Of a stretch of 64,000 bases of DNA, positions 25,567-35,824 are shown piece after piece. A model generated the notes under the pieces. That model was not told the origin of the DNA. It did no database searches and saw only the letters and a program-made list of their open reading frames with translations. Source of the stretch: an uncultured Eisenbergiella sp. (lineage in GTDB: Bacteria > Bacillota > Clostridia > Lachnospirales > Lachnospiraceae); NCBI GenBank assembly GCA_910585455.1, contig CAJUEL010000013.1, forward strand, positions 45,532-109,531, given 5' to 3'. The position numbers and the translations under genes are program-made. How positions within the stretch are numbered: the stretch's first letter is position 1; every line of letters begins with the position of its first letter.

Positions 25567-26499
25567 ATGGAATTTGCACACACATCCGTATTGCTGCGGG
25601 AAGCGGTAGAGGGATTGAAGATCAGGCCGGAGGGAATCTATGCGGACGGCACGCTGGGCGGCGGCGGACATTCTCTGGAGATCGCAAAGCGGCTCACCAC
25701 GGGGCATCTGTTCGGGATTGACCAGGATGACGATGCGCTTTTGGCGGCAGGGCAGCGGCTTGCCCCCTGGAAGGACAAGGTGACGCTTCTGCGCAGCAAT
25801 TACTGCAATATGCGGGCGCTGCTTTTGCAGCAGGGCATAGAGCATGTGGATGGTATTTTGCTGGACCTGGGCGTTTCCTCCTATCAGTTTGACGAACCGG
25901 AGCGGGGATTTTCCTACCGGTACGAAGCGCCGCTGGACATGCGCATGGACAGAAGGCAGACCCTGACGGCTCAAACGATCGTCAATGAATACACAGAGCA
26001 GGAGCTTTACCGGATCATCCGGGATTACGGAGAAGATAAATTTGCCAAAAACATCGCCCGCCACATTGTGGCGGCGAGACAGAAGAAGCCAGTGGAAACG
26101 ACGGGAGAGCTAAACGAGATCATCAAGGCAGCGATTCCGGCGAAGATGCGGGAAAAGGGGGGACATCCCTCCAAAAGGACCTATCAGGCGATCCGGATCG
26201 CCTGCAACCGGGAGCTGGAGGTGCTGGAGAACTCGCTGGACAGCTTCATAGAGCTGTTGCAGCCGGGAGGAAGGCTTTGCATCATCACCTTTCACTCCCT
26301 GGAGGACAGAATCGTAAAGACGGCTTTTAAAAGGTATGAAAATCCCTGCACCTGTCCGCCGGAATTTCCGGTATGTATCTGCGGGAAGGAAAGCATGGGA
26401 CAGGCGGCGCCTAAAAAGCCCGTTTTGCCCACAGAAGAGGAGATCGCGCAAAATCCGCGCGCCAAAAGCGCGAAGCTGCGCATTTTTGAAAGGAAATAG
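25567..26499 (+). CDS. rsmH: 16S rRNA (cytosine-1402-N4)-methyltransferase
   Basis: RsmH (formerly MraW) methylates N4 of C1402 in the ribosomal P site. The SAM-binding GTLGGGGHS lies near residue 29, DLGVSSYQFD near 100 and the late motif ITFHSLEDR near 240. The 310-residue length is normal. The position directly after mraZ is universal in this cluster. Confidence 0.97.
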   Translation: MEFAHTSVLLREAVEGLKIRPEGIYADGTLGGGGHSLEIAKRLTTGHLFGIDQDDDALLAAGQRLAPWKDKVTLLRSNYCNMRALLLQQGIEHVDGILLDLGVSSYQFDEPERGFSYRYEAPLDMRMDRRQTLTAQTIVNEYTEQELYRIIRDYGEDKFAKNIARHIVAARQKKPVETTGELNEIIKAAIPAKMREKGGHPSKRTYQAIRIACNRELEVLENSLDSFIELLQPGGRLCIITFHSLEDRIVKTAFKRYENPCTCPPEFPVCICGKESMGQAAPKKPVLPTEEEIAQNPRAKSAKLRIFERK

Positions 26500-26579
26500 A
26501 GGCATTCGCCCGGACGAAAAAGCGCATCCAAAGGATGGGAGGCGCACAGGGCGGTCATGCAGAAAGGTATGGTTTGGCG

Positions 26580-27092
26580 ATGGCTACAGGACGTACATCC
26601 AACAGAAGAGCTTCTACGAATGATAACCGGGCAAATTCCCGGCAAAATGCATATGTTTATGGTTCGGCAGTCAGAAAGGCGGAAATCCGCCCGGAGAGGA
26701 AAGAAGCCAAAAGAACGCAGCAGCCTGCCAGAAAGCTGAGCCACGCTGCGCGCAAAAACAGGGACCGCGCCCGCTATATGAACTTCGCCTATGTCTTTTT
26801 TCTGACCATGGCGATGGGAGTGACGGGCTTTGTGCTGATCGGTTATATCTGGATTCAGTCGGGCATCACCACGAGCGTGAAGCGGATTTCTACGCTGGAG
26901 AGCCAGTTAAATAACCTGATCCAGGAGAACAATGAATCGCTGGGGCGCATTGAGAATGCCATCGATCTGGAGGAGATCAGAAGGATTGCGATTACAGAGC
27001 TGGGCATGTCCTATGCCGGAGAGGGGCAGATTGTGGAAATTCCCGAGAGCGGCAGCGATTATGTGAGACAATATTCGAGCATTCAGAAGTGA
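26580..27092 (+). CDS. ftsL: Cell division protein FtsL
   Basis: This 170-residue protein has the FtsL plan: a basic cytoplasmic tail (1-66), one membrane helix (about 67-92, FAYVFFLTMAMGVTGFVL), and an extracellular leucine-zipper-like coil (STLESQLNNLIQENNESL) with a short tail. FtsL binds FtsB/DivIC and FtsQ in the divisome. Sequence alone identifies the family weakly. The position between rsmH and ftsI decides. The start MATGRTSN at 26580 is a choice among in-frame starts, as its ribosome binding site is weak. Confidence 0.85.
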   Translation: MATGRTSNRRASTNDNRANSRQNAYVYGSAVRKAEIRPERKEAKRTQQPARKLSHAARKNRDRARYMNFAYVFFLTMAMGVTGFVLIGYIWIQSGITTSVKRISTLESQLNNLIQENNESLGRIENAIDLEEIRRIAITELGMSYAGEGQIVEIPESGSDYVRQYSSIQK

Positions 27093-27105
27093 GGCAGGTA
27101 CCGGA

Positions 27106-29520
27106 TTGGAAAGAGGATTCAGAAAAAAAGGACAACCGCAAAGCCGGGATGACCGGAAAAAAAGCCGGGATATGGGCCGGAATAAGTTTACAACGAAGAT
27201 GCAGAAAAAGCTGGTAGTACTGTTCTTGCTGGTACTGCTGGCTTTTGCAGGATTAAGCGCACGGCTTGTGGTGATTAACCGGGATAATGGAGAACGGTAT
27301 AAAAAGCAGGTGCTTTCCCAGCAGCAGTATTCCAGTAAAACGATTCCTTATAAACGGGGAGAAATTCTGGACAGCAAAGGCATCAAGCTGGCGGTGAGCG
27401 AAAAGGTCTATGATCTGGTGCTGGATTGTAAGCAGATGAACGTCGAGGTGAAGGGGGAGCAGCCCTATGTGGAGCCGACGATCAAGGCGCTAGTGAAATA
27501 TTTCGGCGTGGATGCCAATGCGGTGCGCCGTTACGCCCAGGATAATCCCGAATCCCAGTATTATGTGCTCAAAAAAAGAATGAGCTATGAGGAAATCAGC
27601 GAATACCAGAAGATGATGGCGGACGAGAAGCAAAAGGATACCAGCAAGCTGATCAAAGGAATCTGGTTTGATGAAAGCTATAAGCGGGTGTATCCAAACA
27701 ATACGCTGGCATGTGATGTCATTGGCTTTTCCAGGACGGACGGCACCGGAACATATGGGCTGGAGGAATATTATAACGATGTATTAAGCGGCACAAACGG
27801 AAGACAGTTCGGTTATCTGGATGAGGATGAAAATCTGACCAGAACCACCAAGGCGGCGGTGGACGGGTATAATCTGTACTCCACAATCGATGCGAGCATT
27901 CAGGGAGTCGTACAGAAATATCTGGAAAAATATAATGAAGAAAACAAGAATGTGAACCGGGAAGGAAACGGCGCCAGGGATGCGGCATGCATCATCATGG
28001 AGGTCAACACCGGGAATGTGCTGGCGATGGCAGGGTATCCCTTTTTTGACCTGAATAATACAAGGGATACAACGCCGCTGATCGGGTCATTGCTGGTGGA
28101 TGAAAACGGGGAGGTGACGGATACCGTCATCAATGAAGAAATTGCCCGGTCGCTTGAGGAGGAAGGACAGGAAAACACGCTGGTGCAGAATTTAAATGCC
28201 CTGTGGAAAAATTATTGCGTCAATTCCACCTATGAGCCGGGCTCCGTCATGAAGCCGTTTATCGCGGCCCTGGGGCTGGAATCGGGAAAGCTTAAGGGAA
28301 ATGAGTCCTTTGAATGCACGGGCGTGATCGAAGTGGCCGACTATAAAATCCGATGTCACAATTATCTTTCCGGCGCGGAGGGATGGCTGACCATCGGAGA
28401 GTCCATTGAGCGTTCCTGCAACGTGGCGCTGGTGCGGATGGCACAGGTGATCGGGAAGGATGTCCTGTTGGAATACATGGAAAACTTCAATTTCGGTCTG
28501 CGTACCAACATCGATCTGGCGGGAGAAGCCAGAACGGCATCCCTGGTATTCAATGATAACACCATGGGACCGACAGAGCTTGCTACATCCAGCTTCGGGC
28601 AGGGCTTTAACGTGACGATGATTCAGATGATCACGGGCTTTTGCGCGCTCATAAACGGCGGCTATTACTATGAGCCTCATATGGTCAGCAAAATCACGGC
28701 TTCGGACGGTTCCGTGGTGGAGAATATCGAACCCCGGCTTTTAAAGCAGGTGATTTCGGCGGAAACCTCCGCGAAGGTGCGGGAGTATTGCGAACAGGTG
28801 GTATACGGAGCGAATGGAACGGGCTCCAGAGGCATTCCGCCCGGATACCGCATCGGCGGAAAAACAGGTACGGCGGAAACCGTTTCCAAAAGGGGAACGC
28901 GTGATAAGGATGAATATGTTGTTTCCTTTATGGGATACGCGCCTGCGGATGATCCGCAGATCGCAATCTATGTGGTATTAAACCGTCCCAATGCGGCAAA
29001 TCAGGATCTGGAAACGCGAAAGGCCGTGGTGATGGCAAAAAATATTCTGACGGAGGTTTTGCCTTATCTGAATATTTTCATGACGGAGCCCCTGACGGAG
29101 GAGGAGGAGCAGGAGCTGGCGGATTTGCAGATAGAGATCCGGAAGCAGCTGCTGGCAAACGCGCCTTCTACCGATGTGAGCGGGAATGAAGTGACCGATC
29201 CGGAGGCGGAAGGCTCTGTGGAAGGAGCGGAAGGCGCCACCGGCACGGAAGGAGACAATGCAGAAGGAAGCGGCGGCAAGGAGGGCAGTGCGGAAGGAGG
29301 TAGCGCAGAGGGCGGCGCCGGCCCGCCGGAGGAAGGTACGGAAGCGGAAAAGACGCCGAATCCTTATGTCAATGAAGAGGGGCAGGTCATCGATCCTGCC
29401 ACCGGCGAAGTGATGACAGGGGATACGGCCGGATATGAGACGCCGGTTTCCGGCGTTTTGGGAGGCAATGGCAATGGCCAGGAGCCCGGAGGAGACGGAC
29501 AGCCTCCCGGCGAGCCATAA
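27106..29520 (+). CDS. ftsI: Class B penicillin-binding protein, FtsI/SpoVD type
   Basis: This 804-residue transpeptidase cross-links septal or spore peptidoglycan. It has one membrane helix (about 35-58), a dimerisation domain, and the transpeptidase domain with nucleophile Ser380 in SVMK, Ser437 in SCN and Lys586 in KTG. After about residue 690 comes a 110-residue low-complexity tail rich in Glu, Gly, Ala and Pro instead of PASTA domains. It starts with TTG at 27106, 13 bp after ftsL. A second class B enzyme follows, and which of the two serves vegetative division cannot be told from sequence. Confidence 0.9.
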   Translation: MERGFRKKGQPQSRDDRKKSRDMGRNKFTTKMQKKLVVLFLLVLLAFAGLSARLVVINRDNGERYKKQVLSQQQYSSKTIPYKRGEILDSKGIKLAVSEKVYDLVLDCKQMNVEVKGEQPYVEPTIKALVKYFGVDANAVRRYAQDNPESQYYVLKKRMSYEEISEYQKMMADEKQKDTSKLIKGIWFDESYKRVYPNNTLACDVIGFSRTDGTGTYGLEEYYNDVLSGTNGRQFGYLDEDENLTRTTKAAVDGYNLYSTIDASIQGVVQKYLEKYNEENKNVNREGNGARDAACIIMEVNTGNVLAMAGYPFFDLNNTRDTTPLIGSLLVDENGEVTDTVINEEIARSLEEEGQENTLVQNLNALWKNYCVNSTYEPGSVMKPFIAALGLESGKLKGNESFECTGVIEVADYKIRCHNYLSGAEGWLTIGESIERSCNVALVRMAQVIGKDVLLEYMENFNFGLRTNIDLAGEARTASLVFNDNTMGPTELATSSFGQGFNVTMIQMITGFCALINGGYYYEPHMVSKITASDGSVVENIEPRLLKQVISAETSAKVREYCEQVVYGANGTGSRGIPPGYRIGGKTGTAETVSKRGTRDKDEYVVSFMGYAPADDPQIAIYVVLNRPNAANQDLETRKAVVMAKNILTEVLPYLNIFMTEPLTEEEEQELADLQIEIRKQLLANAPSTDVSGNEVTDPEAEGSVEGAEGATGTEGDNAEGSGGKEGSAEGGSAEGGAGPPEEGTEAEKTPNPYVNEEGQVIDPATGEVMTGDTAGYETPVSGVLGGNGNGQEPGGDGQPPGEP

Positions 29521-29625
29521 GGAATGGTAGCGCACATTTTTTTATCCTATATAAGTCCCGTTCTTTGCGCATAACAGGGCGAAGCGGTTAATAAATTTAT
29601 AGTAATAACCGGTTTGTAGGGACTT

Positions 29626-31458
29626 ATGGAGAGAAGCAAAACCTTTCATAGAAAAAAGATCGTCACCATTTTTCTGGTCTGCCTGCTCATTTTTTGCGGA
29701 TTGGCAGTGCGCGTGGTTTATCTGATGGTATTTCAGTCGGAGCACTATACGCAGATGGCGCAGGAGCTTCACCAGCGCGAGCGCAAAATCAAAGCGAAAA
29801 GAGGCAGAATTTTAGACTGCAACGGTAATGTCCTGGCGGATAACCGGACGGTATGTACCATTTCCGTCATTCATAATCAGATCAGGGAGCCGGAGCGGGT
29901 GATCGAGGTTTTATGCAGGGAGCTGGGACTGTCTGAGGAGACCGTCCGCAAGCGGGTGGAGAAGGTTTCCTCGATTGAAAAAATCAAAAGCAACGTGGAC
30001 AAAGCGATCGGGGACGCGATCCGCGCCTATAAGCTGGAAGGCGTCAAGGTGGATGAGGATTATAAGCGATACTATCCCTATCAGGAGCTCGCCTCCAAGG
30101 TGCTGGGCTTTACAGGGGCGGACAATCAGGGCATTCTGGCGCTGGAAAGCTACTATGAGGAATATTTGCAGGGAGAACCGGGAATTATTCTGGAGATGAC
30201 GGATGCCCGGGGGGTGGAGCTGACCGAGGCAGGCGAGGACAGGGTGGAGCCGGTAAGCGGCGACGATCTCGTCCTGAGCATGGATATGAACATTCAGCAG
30301 TATGCCACCCAGCTGGCGGTTCAGGTCATGAAAGCGAAGGAAGCCCAGAGTGTGTCCATCCTGGTCATGCGTCCGGACAGCGGAGAAATCCTTGCCATGG
30401 TGGACGTGCCGGAGTATAATCTCAATGATCCGTTTACGTTGTCGGATGCCATGCTGCAGGCGTGGGAGGAGAAGGCAGCGGAGGAGGAAAGCGCTGCCGC
30501 AGAGGAAAAAGAGGCTGATGAGGGGCAGGAAACGGCGGCCAGAGCGATGACGGAGGAGGAAAAGCAGGATCTGTTAAACCGCATGTGGAGAAACGCATGC
30601 ATTAACGATACCTATGAGCCGGGCTCCGCCTTTAAAATCATCACAGCCTCCGCCGCACTGGAGGAGGGCGTGGTGACGGAAAGCGACACCTTTTCCTGTC
30701 CCGGCTTTATTGTGGTGGATGACAGGAAAATCCGGTGTGCGAAGGTGCAGGGGCACGGCAGCGAAACCTTTGTGGAGGGAACGATGAATTCCTGCAACCC
30801 CGTGTTTATTACGGTGGGGCAGCGGCTGGGGGTGGATCGGTATTATGATTATTTTGAACAGTTCGGCTTAAAACAAAAGACCGGGATCGATCTGCCGGGA
30901 GAAGCTGGCACGATCATGCATAAGAAGGAGGATATGGGGCCGGTGGAGCTGGCCACGGTATCCTTCGGGCAATCCTTTCAGATCACGCCGATCCAGCTGG
31001 CGACAACGGTCAGCTCCCTGATCAACGGCGGGAAGCGGGTTACGCCGCATTTCGGCATCAAAACGGTCAGCGAAGCGGGGGAGGTGACCAAGGCCTTTGA
31101 CTGGAGCGCGCAGAAGGAAATTCTCTCTGAGGATACCAGCAGAAGGCTGCGCGCCATTTTATTCCAGGTTGTGGAAAACGGCGGCGGAAAAAACGGCAAG
31201 GTGGAGGGCTACAGCGTGGGCGGCAAAACGGCGACCAGCGAGACATTGCCCCGGGGAACCGGAAAATACATTTCCTCCTTTCTGGGGTTTGCCCCGGCGG
31301 AGGATCCGAAGGTGCTGGCTTTGTGCATCATCCGTGTGCCGAAGGGCATTTACTATGGCGGACAGATCGCCGCGCCGGTGGTGCGGCAGCTCTTTGAAAA
31401 TATTCTTCCCTATCTGGAGGAAAAGGAAGAACAAAAACAGGAAGGAACGGGTCAATGA
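29626..31458 (+). CDS. Second class B penicillin-binding protein, SpoVD/FtsI type
   Basis: This 610-residue paralogue has a membrane helix at about 10-32, Ser334 in SAFK, Ser389 in SCN, and K534-T535-A536 where KTG is expected. The Gly-to-Ala change in the third motif is visible and may alter beta-lactam sensitivity. An acidic Ala/Glu-rich insertion (about 281-315) splits the transpeptidase region, and there is no PASTA domain. In Clostridia a pair of such enzymes usually divides vegetative and spore-cortex work. The gene overlaps mraY by 4 bp. Confidence 0.88.
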   Translation: MERSKTFHRKKIVTIFLVCLLIFCGLAVRVVYLMVFQSEHYTQMAQELHQRERKIKAKRGRILDCNGNVLADNRTVCTISVIHNQIREPERVIEVLCRELGLSEETVRKRVEKVSSIEKIKSNVDKAIGDAIRAYKLEGVKVDEDYKRYYPYQELASKVLGFTGADNQGILALESYYEEYLQGEPGIILEMTDARGVELTEAGEDRVEPVSGDDLVLSMDMNIQQYATQLAVQVMKAKEAQSVSILVMRPDSGEILAMVDVPEYNLNDPFTLSDAMLQAWEEKAAEEESAAAEEKEADEGQETAARAMTEEEKQDLLNRMWRNACINDTYEPGSAFKIITASAALEEGVVTESDTFSCPGFIVVDDRKIRCAKVQGHGSETFVEGTMNSCNPVFITVGQRLGVDRYYDYFEQFGLKQKTGIDLPGEAGTIMHKKEDMGPVELATVSFGQSFQITPIQLATTVSSLINGGKRVTPHFGIKTVSEAGEVTKAFDWSAQKEILSEDTSRRLRAILFQVVENGGGKNGKVEGYSVGGKTATSETLPRGTGKYISSFLGFAPAEDPKVLALCIIRVPKGIYYGGQIAAPVVRQLFENILPYLEEKEEQKQEGTGQ

Positions 31459-32411
31459 GGGATTCCATCATACTTCCGGTCTTCATATCCTTTGGCGTGA
31501 GCGCTCTTTTGGGACCGGTTGTGATTCCATTCTTACGAAGGCTGAAAGCTTCTCAGACAGTCCGGCAGGAGGGTCCGAAGAGCCACTTACAAAAGAACGG
31601 AACACCGACGATGGGAGGGATTCTTTTTTTGGCGGGCGTGCTGTGCGCCTGCGTTCCCTTTTTGCGGGAGGATCCGAAAATTCTGCCTGTGCTGTTTCTG
31701 ACGCTGGGATTCGGCATGGTGGGATTTTGCGATGACTATATCAAGGTGGTGCTAAAGCGCTCCATGGGGCTTACTCCCCTGCAGAAGCTTGCAGGGCAGC
31801 TGGTGGTGACAGGTGCGTTTACGGTGTTTTTGACAGAGCATCTGGGATTTGATCTGGCGATGTGGATTCCGTTTTGTCCGGGAAGGGTTCTGGATTTTGG
31901 CGTCTACAATATCCCGCTTTTGTTTTTCGTGGTGCTGGGGACCGCAAACGGGACGAACTTTACGGACGGACTGGATGGGCTGGCGGGCAGCGTGACGCTT
32001 TTAGTGGCGGTTTTTTTCTCCGTGGTGGCGATCGGCACAAACAGCGGCATTGAGCCGGTCACCTGTGCGGTGGCGGGTGGTCTTTTGGGCTTTTTACTGT
32101 TTAATGTATATCCTGCCAGCGTGTTCATGGGAGATACCGGATCGCTGGCGCTGGGCGGCTTCGTGGCAGGGACGGCATATATGCTGCATATGCCGCTGTT
32201 CATTCCAATCGTGGGCTTTGTCTACATGATGGAGGTCGTATCGGTCATTTTACAGGTTAGCTGGTTTAAAATAAGCGGGGGAAAGCGGATTTTTAAAATG
32301 ACGCCCCTGCATCATCATTTTGAACTGAGCGGCTGGCCGGAAACCAGGATCGTGGCGGTGTTTTCTATCGTCACGGCGCTGCTGTGCCTGGCCGCCCTGT
32401 ATGGGCTTTGA
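31455..32411 (+). CDS. mraY: Phospho-N-acetylmuramoyl-pentapeptide transferase
   Basis: MraY transfers phospho-MurNAc-pentapeptide to undecaprenyl phosphate, making lipid I on the inner face of the membrane. The 318-residue protein is polytopic (about ten helices) with family motifs SHLQKNGTPTMGGI near residue 45, DDYIKVV near 95, NFTDGLDGLAGS near 170 and PLHHHFELSG near 286. It is translationally coupled to the upstream gene. Confidence 0.97.
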   Translation: MRDSIILPVFISFGVSALLGPVVIPFLRRLKASQTVRQEGPKSHLQKNGTPTMGGILFLAGVLCACVPFLREDPKILPVLFLTLGFGMVGFCDDYIKVVLKRSMGLTPLQKLAGQLVVTGAFTVFLTEHLGFDLAMWIPFCPGRVLDFGVYNIPLLFFVVLGTANGTNFTDGLDGLAGSVTLLVAVFFSVVAIGTNSGIEPVTCAVAGGLLGFLLFNVYPASVFMGDTGSLALGGFVAGTAYMLHMPLFIPIVGFVYMMEVVSVILQVSWFKISGGKRIFKMTPLHHHFELSGWPETRIVAVFSIVTALLCLAALYGL

Positions 32412-32449
32412 AAATAAATGCGGATAAGAGGGGAAAGGAGAGGTTTCAC

Positions 32450-33811
32450 ATGGAACTGAAGGGAAAAAGGGTGCTTGTGGCGGGCTGCGGTAAAAGCGGC
32501 ATCGGCGCGGCACAGCTGCTGTATGAGGCGGGCGCGCAGCCGGTATTATTTGATGAAAATGTAAAAACGGATGTGGCAGCGCTGCGGGAGAAGACAGGAT
32601 TGGGAGAGGATCTTTTGGTGGTGCTGGGAGAGATTCCGGATGCGCTGCAAACGGAAATTGATCTTGCGGTGCTAAGCCCGGGCATTCCGGTGGACTCTCC
32701 TTTTGTCGAAAAGCTGCGGGACGCAGGGATTTCGGTCTGGGGCGAGGTGGAGCTGGCATGGCATTACGGACAGGGCAGGGTGCTTGCCATCACCGGGACG
32801 AATGGGAAGACGACGACCACGACGCTTCTGGGAGAGATCATGAAGGCACATCAGGAATCTGTCTTTGTGGTGGGCAACATCGGCACGCCCTACACACAGG
32901 AAGCGCTTAAGATGAAGGAAGACAGCGTGACCGTGGCAGAGATCAGCAGCTTTCAGCTGGAGACGGCAGTCAGCTTCCATCCCCATATATCCGCTGTTTT
33001 GAATATCACGCCGGACCATTTAAACCGGCATCATACCATGGAAAATTACGCGGCCACAAAGCAGTCCATCACGAAAAATCAGACGAAGGAGGACTTCTGT
33101 GTGCTCAATTACCAGGATGCGCGGCTTCGGAAGTTTGCAAAAGGATGCGAAGCGCAGGTGATCTGGTTTTCGTCAGGGCGCAGGCCGGAAAGAGGATATT
33201 ATCTGGACGGGGAGACGATCTGCCGGGATATGGGCAACGGACGGGAAGCGCTTATGAATGTGAATGACATGAATCTGTTAGGCGTTCATAACTATGAGAA
33301 TGTGATGGCGGCGATCGCCATGGCGTCGGCGGACGGCGTTCCCATGGAAACCATTCTTTCCGTCGTGAAAAGCTTTCAGGCCGTGGAGCATCGGATCGAA
33401 TATGTGGCGACAAAGCGGGGCGTGGTCTATTATAACGATTCCAAGGGAACCAATCCGGATGCGGCGATCCAGGCCATCCGGGCGATGCGCTGGCCGACGG
33501 TGCTGATCGGCGGCGGCTATGATAAGGGAAGCGCCTATGATGCCTGGATAGAAGCCTTTGAAGGAAAGGTGAAGCTGCTCGTGCTCATCGGGCAGACCAG
33601 GGAGACGATCGCGGCGTGCGCAAAAGCGCACGGGTTGGAAAATATCGTGCTGGCGGACAGCTTTACAGAGGCGATGGAGCTGTGTGTGAAAAATGCGCAG
33701 CCAGGAGACGCGGTTTTATTATCGCCCGCCTGTGCCAGCTGGGGAATGTTTGAAAACTATGAGGTGCGCGGGCGCATGTTCAAGGAATATGTCAATCAGA
33801 TTAAGGAGTGA
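32450..33811 (+). CDS. murD: UDP-MurNAc-L-alanine:D-glutamate ligase
   Basis: MurD adds D-glutamate to UDP-MurNAc-L-Ala. The 453-residue protein has an N-terminal Rossmann domain (VLVAGCGKSGIGAA), the ATP loop GTNGKTTTTT near residue 117, and a C-terminal domain ending with DAVLLSPACASWGMF. The ATG at 32450 follows GGGGAAAGGAGAGG. An earlier in-frame start overlaps mraY and is not needed. Confidence 0.97.
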   Translation: MELKGKRVLVAGCGKSGIGAAQLLYEAGAQPVLFDENVKTDVAALREKTGLGEDLLVVLGEIPDALQTEIDLAVLSPGIPVDSPFVEKLRDAGISVWGEVELAWHYGQGRVLAITGTNGKTTTTTLLGEIMKAHQESVFVVGNIGTPYTQEALKMKEDSVTVAEISSFQLETAVSFHPHISAVLNITPDHLNRHHTMENYAATKQSITKNQTKEDFCVLNYQDARLRKFAKGCEAQVIWFSSGRRPERGYYLDGETICRDMGNGREALMNVNDMNLLGVHNYENVMAAIAMASADGVPMETILSVVKSFQAVEHRIEYVATKRGVVYYNDSKGTNPDAAIQAIRAMRWPTVLIGGGYDKGSAYDAWIEAFEGKVKLLVLIGQTRETIAACAKAHGLENIVLADSFTEAMELCVKNAQPGDAVLLSPACASWGMFENYEVRGRMFKEYVNQIKE

Positions 33812-33815
33812 TCGC

Positions 33816-34964
33816 GTGGCAGGCAGGAGAGACAGGGCAAAAACGGAACATTATTTTGATTACAGTCTGCTGTTCATCATTTTGTTTTTGGTGTGCTTCG
33901 GGCTGGTGATGATTTATTCGGCAAGCTCTTACAATGCGAATGTGGAAATGAAAAATGAGATGTACTTTCTGATCCATCAGGGAGGCGCGGCGCTGGCTGG
34001 AATTGTGGCCATGTTTGTGGTTTCCATGATACCTTATCATTTCTGGGAGCGGTTCGCGGTGCTGGGATATTTTACCTCCATCGTTTTGATTGCGCTGGTG
34101 CTGACGCCGCTGGGCGTGGAGGTAAACGGCGCGCGCCGCTGGCTGAACCTGGGGATATCCGTACAGCCTGCGGAAATTGCGAAGCTCGCCATGATTTTGT
34201 TTCTCGCCAGCATGATCTGTAAGATCGGCCGTAACGTGCGTTCCTTAAAGGGCTTTGTCCTGATTTTGGGGGCGGCCGGCGTGGTGTGCGTGATGGTCTG
34301 GAAAATCACGGACAACATGAGCTCCGCGATCATCATTTTCGGAATCGCTTTTCTGATGCTTTTTGTGGCGAGCCCGGATTATAAACGGTTTATTGCCATC
34401 GGGGCGATCGGCGTTGCAGGCGCGGCGCTGGTAGTTTTTGTCGTCAGCCAGGCGGCATCCACAGAAGGGATGAATTTCCGCTTTGTCCGCGTTCTGGCGT
34501 GGCTGAACCCGGAAAAGTATTCCAGCGGCACGGGATTCCAGACGCTGCAGGGGCTGTATGCCATCGGCTCGGGCGGCATTTTCGGAAAAGGGCTGGGCAG
34601 AAGCATTCAGAAGCTGGGCTATCTGCCGGAGGAACAAAATGATATGATTTTTGCGGTCATCTGCGAGGAGCTGGGACTGTTCGGCGCCATCGCGGTGATT
34701 CTGATTTTTTTGCTGATGATATGGCGTTTCATGGTCATTGCCAACAATGCGCCGGATTTGTTCGGTGCGCTTTTGGTGGTGGGCGTGATGGGGCATATCG
34801 CGATCCAGGTTATTTTAAACATTGCGGTCGTGACCAATACGATTCCCAATACGGGCATTTCCCTGCCCTTTATCAGCTATGGAGGTACCTCCGTATTGTT
34901 TCTGCTGATTGAAATGGGGCTGGTCATGAGCGTGGCGAGAAGGATCCAGTTGAAGGATGTATAA
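33816..34964 (+). CDS. ftsW: SEDS-family peptidoglycan polymerase FtsW/SpoVE
   Basis: This 382-residue polytopic protein of the SEDS family polymerises lipid II together with a class B PBP. Typical segments are visible: FGLVMIYSASSYNA early, GARRWLNLG near residue 106, and NIAVVTNTIPNTGISLPFIS near the end. I use GTG 33816, seven bases after AAGGAG. The longer upstream frame only overlaps murD. murG, which often follows ftsW, is absent here. Confidence 0.95.
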   Translation: MAGRRDRAKTEHYFDYSLLFIILFLVCFGLVMIYSASSYNANVEMKNEMYFLIHQGGAALAGIVAMFVVSMIPYHFWERFAVLGYFTSIVLIALVLTPLGVEVNGARRWLNLGISVQPAEIAKLAMILFLASMICKIGRNVRSLKGFVLILGAAGVVCVMVWKITDNMSSAIIIFGIAFLMLFVASPDYKRFIAIGAIGVAGAALVVFVVSQAASTEGMNFRFVRVLAWLNPEKYSSGTGFQTLQGLYAIGSGGIFGKGLGRSIQKLGYLPEEQNDMIFAVICEELGLFGAIAVILIFLLMIWRFMVIANNAPDLFGALLVVGVMGHIAIQVILNIAVVTNTIPNTGISLPFISYGGTSVLFLLIEMGLVMSVARRIQLKDV

Positions 34965-34982
34965 TGTGATCAGGGGTGTGGT

Positions 34983-35792
34983 TTGGCGACAAAGAATAAT
35001 TTCAGGCTGATGCGCGGCGGAAAGGGGAAGTCCTCTTTGGCCGCCCGGAAGAAGAATAAGGGGACAGGAAAAGAAGGCAGGATGCTCGCTGCAGGGATCG
35101 CGCTCGCGCTGTTTTGCGTGCTGGCGGCAGCTCTTTTGTACATAGCCGGGAAATATCAGGTGGAGGACGAAGGCATTACGGTGGAGGGAAATGTGCACTA
35201 TACCCGGGAGGAAATCATCGATATGGTGCTGACGGACAGGCTGTCCTATAATTCTCTCTATTTATCCTTCAAATACCGGAACAGGGAAATCAAAAACATT
35301 CCGTTTATTGAGACGATGAGCGTCAGGGTTGTGTCACAGGATAAAATTATCATTACGGTGTATGAAAAGTCCGTGGCGGGTTATGTGGAATATATGGGCA
35401 GGTATATGTATTTTGACCGCAACGGCGTGGTGGTGGAATCTTCTGAGACGAGGACGCAGGGAATTCCGCAGGTTACGGGGATCAGCTTTGATTATGTGGT
35501 GCTCTATGAGCCGCTTCCGGTGGAAAATAATGAGATTTTTCAGGAGATTCTGTCCGTGACCCAGATGCTTTCCAAGTATGAAATCGTGACGGACAAGATA
35601 TATTTTAACAATGCGTTTGAAATTACGCTGTATTTTGGGCAGGTGAGGGCGCGGCTGGGAAAGGAGAATCTGGAGGAGAAGATTATGCGGCTGCAGTATA
35701 TTCTGCCTGAGCTGGAGGGGGAGAGCGGTATTGTGCGGCTGGAAAATTATACGGATGAATCACAGAATATCACGTTTGAGAGGGATGGGTGA
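34983..35792 (+). CDS. ftsQ: Cell division protein FtsQ/DivIB
   Basis: This 269-residue bitopic protein has a basic cytoplasmic tail, one helix (about 37-58), and a POTRA domain beginning KYQVEDEGITVEGNVHYTREEI. A beta domain follows. FtsQ/DivIB links FtsL-FtsB to the divisome. It starts with TTG at 34983, 18 bp after ftsW. A repeat-containing spacer separates it from ftsZ. Confidence 0.9.
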   Translation: MATKNNFRLMRGGKGKSSLAARKKNKGTGKEGRMLAAGIALALFCVLAAALLYIAGKYQVEDEGITVEGNVHYTREEIIDMVLTDRLSYNSLYLSFKYRNREIKNIPFIETMSVRVVSQDKIIITVYEKSVAGYVEYMGRYMYFDRNGVVVESSETRTQGIPQVTGISFDYVVLYEPLPVENNEIFQEILSVTQMLSKYEIVTDKIYFNNAFEITLYFGQVRARLGKENLEEKIMRLQYILPELEGESGIVRLENYTDESQNITFERDG

Positions 35793-35824
35793 TTTGGGGC
35801 GGTTGGCTATGCTGGCGCGCGCTA

